Origin: Modestobacter sp.
GTDB taxonomy: Bacteria; Actinomycetota; Actinomycetes; Mycobacteriales; Geodermatophilaceae
Length of the DNA: 7,264 bases
Direction of reading: 5' to 3'
NCBI GenBank assembly: GCA_025966175.1
Contig: JAOPVN010000613.1
Location: 1 to 7,264, forward strand
Part shown: positions 5,548-7,264 of the stretch, piece by piece
Position numbering within the stretch: position 1 is the first letter of the stretch
How the letters are laid out: each line of letters starts with the position of its first letter
The notes under the pieces: model-generated
Told to the model about the DNA's origin: nothing
Databases searched by the model: none
What the model saw: only the letters and a program-made list of their open reading frames with translations
Position numbers and translations under genes: made by a program

Positions 5548-6930
5548 ATGGCCACAGTCACCCCGACCACCACCCCGACGACCGCGCCTCCCGCCGGCCG
5601 CCTGGGCGGGCGCTGGATCGACGACTGGCGCCCCGAGGATCCGCAGTTCTGGGAGGAGACCGGCAAGGGCGTCGCCCGGCGGAACCTCTTCTTCTCCGTC
5701 TTCTCCGAGCACATCGGCTTCTCCATCTGGAGCCTGTGGTCGGTGATGGTGCTGTTCCTGCCCGAGCCGGTGTTCGGCATCGACCCGGCCGGCAAGTTCC
5801 TGCTCACCACGCTGCCGACGGCGCTGGGCGCCCTCGTGCGGCTGCCCTACACGTTCGCCGTCGCGAAGTTCGGCGGCCGCAACTGGACGATCATCAGCGC
5901 CGCCCTGCTGCTCCTCCCGACCATCGCCACGGCGATCGTGCTGGCGCCCGGGGTCTCGTTCACCACGCTGCTGATCGTGTCCTGCCTGGCCGGCGTCGGC
6001 GGGGGCAACTTCGCCAGCTCGATGACGAACATCAACGCCTTCTACCCGACCCGGCTCAAGGGCTGGGCGCTCGGCCTGAACGCCGGCGGCGGCAACCTGG
6101 GCGTCCCGGTGATCCAGCTCGTCGGCCTGCTCGTGCTGGCCACCGCCGGCGCGGACCACCCGCGGATCGTGCTGCTGGTCTACCTCCCGTTCATCGTGAT
6201 CGCCGCCGTCGGCGCCGCGCTGGTCATGGACAACCTGACCACGGCGCGCAACCAGCCGCGGGCCATGCGGGAGGCGACCCGGGAGCCCCACACCTGGATC
6301 ATGTCCTTCCTCTACATCGGCACCTTCGGCTCGTTCATCGGCTTCGGGTTCGCCTTCGGCCAGGTGCTGCAGAACCAGTTCACCGCGGACTTCGCGACCC
6401 CGTTGGCCGCCGCGCAGCTGACCTGGCTGGGGCCGCTGCTGGGCTCGCTGATCCGCCCGCTGGGCGGCTCGCTGGCCGACCGGTTCGGCGGCGCCAAGAT
6501 CACTTTCGTCAACTTCATCGCGATGGCGATCGGCGCGGCCGTCGTGCTCATCGCCAGCCAGGTGGAGTCGCTGCCGCTGTTCCTGCTGGGCTTCGTGCTG
6601 CTGTTCGTCTTCAGCGGCGTCGGCAACGGCTCGACCTACACGATGATCCCGGCGATCTTCCGGTCGAAGGCGATGGACGCCGTCGCCGCCGGCACCGACC
6701 CGGCGGTCGCCGACAGGCACGCGCTGCGGATGTCCGGGGCGCTGATCGGCATCGCCGGCGCCATCGGGGCCTTCGGCGGGGTGCTGGTCAACCTGGCCTT
6801 CCGCCAGTCGTTCCGCTCCACCGGCAGCGGGGACGGCGCCTACATCGCCTTCATCGCGTTCTACGCCGTGTGCGTCGTCGTCACCTGGGTCGTCTACCTG
6901 CGCCCGGGCACCAAGCTCGCCGGAGTCTGA
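5548..6930 (+). CDS. narK: NarK-type MFS nitrate/nitrite transporter
   Basis: A 460-residue inner-membrane transporter of the nitrate/nitrite porter branch of the major facilitator superfamily, close to the size of E. coli NarK. After a soluble N-terminus (1-45, with a Thr/Pro-rich start and a WIDDWRPEDPQFW segment) there are about twelve hydrophobic segments. The first nitrate signature lies at about 147-185 (GVGGGNFASS, NINAFYP, then GLNAGGGNLG) and the second region at about 357-371 (GVGNGSTYTMIPAIF). Arg98 (LVRLPYTF) and Arg303 (LIRPLGGSLADRFGG) sit where the substrate-binding arginines of NarK are expected. The ATG at 5548 is the first suitable start; no clear ribosome site precedes it (the nearest purine-rich run is 5515-5522), so a leaderless or weak start is possible. 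It presumably supplies nitrite or nitrate for NirBD. Direction of transport (uptake or antiport) cannot be told. Confidence 0.95.
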   Translation: MATVTPTTTPTTAPPAGRLGGRWIDDWRPEDPQFWEETGKGVARRNLFFSVFSEHIGFSIWSLWSVMVLFLPEPVFGIDPAGKFLLTTLPTALGALVRLPYTFAVAKFGGRNWTIISAALLLLPTIATAIVLAPGVSFTTLLIVSCLAGVGGGNFASSMTNINAFYPTRLKGWALGLNAGGGNLGVPVIQLVGLLVLATAGADHPRIVLLVYLPFIVIAAVGAALVMDNLTTARNQPRAMREATREPHTWIMSFLYIGTFGSFIGFGFAFGQVLQNQFTADFATPLAAAQLTWLGPLLGSLIRPLGGSLADRFGGAKITFVNFIAMAIGAAVVLIASQVESLPLFLLGFVLLFVFSGVGNGSTYTMIPAIFRSKAMDAVAAGTDPAVADRHALRMSGALIGIAGAIGAFGGVLVNLAFRQSFRSTGSGDGAYIAFIAFYAVCVVVTWVVYLRPGTKLAGV

Positions 6931-6948
6931 AGAGGGACCCCCAGCTGC

Positions 6949-6973
6949 GTCGGTGGAGAGTCTCTCCGCCGGC
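6949..6973 (+). terminator. Hairpin terminator after narK
   Basis: A near-perfect inverted repeat centred on 6961: 6949-6960 pairs with 6962-6973, with two G-T wobbles and no mismatches, so about a 10-11 bp stem with a minimal loop. It begins 19 bases after the narK stop and has no T-tract. Its position and stability make termination the likeliest role. Confidence 0.6.
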
Positions 6974-7083
6974 CGACCGACACGCGGTGTGCTGCCACCT
7001 GACCCCGCGCAACGGCTCGCGAAGCAGGCGCTGGGGGCCGGCCGACAGTGGCTGCGGGGCGACCCCTGCGCTCGACAATGAGT

Positions 7084-7105
7084 GCCTCCGAGGCCCCCTG
7101 GAGGC
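7084..7105 (+). promoter_or_regulatory. Ribosome-site-occluding stem before the small conserved gene
   Basis: GCCTCC (7084-7089) is the exact complement of GGAGGC (7100-7105), which contains the ribosome binding site GGAGG (7100-7104) five bases before the ATG at 7110. Folding would hide the ribosome site. With a 10-base loop and six pairs it may be real control or a chance consequence of a strong Shine-Dalgarno in G+C-rich DNA. The rest of 6974-7083 shows nothing I can assign. Confidence 0.25.
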
Positions 7106-7109
7106 GGTC

Positions 7110-7264
7110 ATGCGCATGATGCTGAAGGCAGTCATCAACACCGAGGCAGGCAACGCGGCGGCGCGCAAGGGGGAACTGCCGAAGATCACGAGGGGGCTCG
7201 TGGAGCAGCTCCACGCGGAGGCCGCCTACTTCCTCCCCGAGGACGGGCAGCGCAGCTGTCTCGT
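7110..7264 (+). CDS. Small conserved actinobacterial protein, 3'-partial
   Basis: The ATG at 7110 follows GGAGG (7100-7104) by five bases, and the frame is open to the window's end (51 codons visible). The protein begins MRMMLKAVINTEAGNAAARK, continues through GELPKITRGLVEQLHAEAAY and then FLPEDGQRSC. From memory, this start and the TEAGN, LPK and EAAYF pattern match a widespread actinobacterial family of roughly 95-100 residues with a ferredoxin-like alpha/beta fold and no assigned function. The visible order (strand, helix, strand) fits. It is probably a separate unit from narK because a hairpin lies between them. Two further in-frame ATGs (7116, 7119) could be used, but the ribosome site favours 7110. 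Confidence 0.8.
   Translation, partial: MRMMLKAVINTEAGNAAARKGELPKITRGLVEQLHAEAAYFLPEDGQRSCL

Noticed and set aside
5455..6720. A 421-codon minus-strand open frame
   Set aside because: It lies opposite narK; the Asp/Glu/Arg/Gln/His-rich translation mirrors hydrophobic membrane codons and is not protein-like.
1..7264. CRISPR arrays, tRNA or rRNA genes, transposases, attachment sites
   Set aside because: No regularly spaced direct repeats, no tRNA-like cloverleaf with CCA-end context, and no transposase or integrase motifs were found on either strand.

Overview
The window is very G+C-rich with strong G/C bias at third codon positions, GTG as well as ATG starts, and TGA as the stop of every complete gene except one. 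This indicates a high-G+C actinobacterium. The flavour of the proteins (NarK N-terminus, SigE-family sigma factor, NirBD) would fit Geodermatophilaceae or relatives, but that assignment is an inference from memory. No rRNA, tRNA, CRISPR array or insertion sequence is visible.

Layout: (1) Positions 1-1891, plus strand: the 3' part of nirB followed by nirD, the two subunits of assimilatory NADH-dependent nitrite reductase. nirB is broken by an in-frame TAA at 1320-1322. The conserved C-terminal 80 codons continue in the same frame behind it and overlap the nirD start. (2) Positions 1912-1973: a long imperfect hairpin between convergent genes, probably a bidirectional terminator. (3) Positions 1984-4460, minus strand: a compact transcription unit read from right to left: a SigE-family ECF sigma factor, a single-pass membrane protein with a large exported domain, a candidate 43-residue small ORF, and a small cysteine-rich lipoprotein. 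Every junction is an overlap or a one-base gap. (4) Positions 4608-5402, minus strand: an unrecognised, mostly helical 264-residue protein. (5) Positions 5403-5547: a divergent intergenic region with a GlnR-box-like array and a GAAC-N4-GTTC palindrome. (6) Positions 5548-6930, plus strand: a NarK-type nitrate/nitrite transporter, followed by a terminator-like hairpin. (7) Positions 7110 to the end: the start of a small conserved protein cut by the window edge.

Functionally, NarK and NirBD belong together: NarK moves nitrate or nitrite across the membrane and NirBD reduces nitrite to ammonium. The sigma/membrane/lipoprotein unit and the unknown gene lie between them on the opposite strand and look like an independent envelope-sensing regulatory module. 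The points most worth checking are the nirB nonsense codon, the four-cistron sigma operon with its unannotated small ORF, and the candidate GlnR site upstream of narK.
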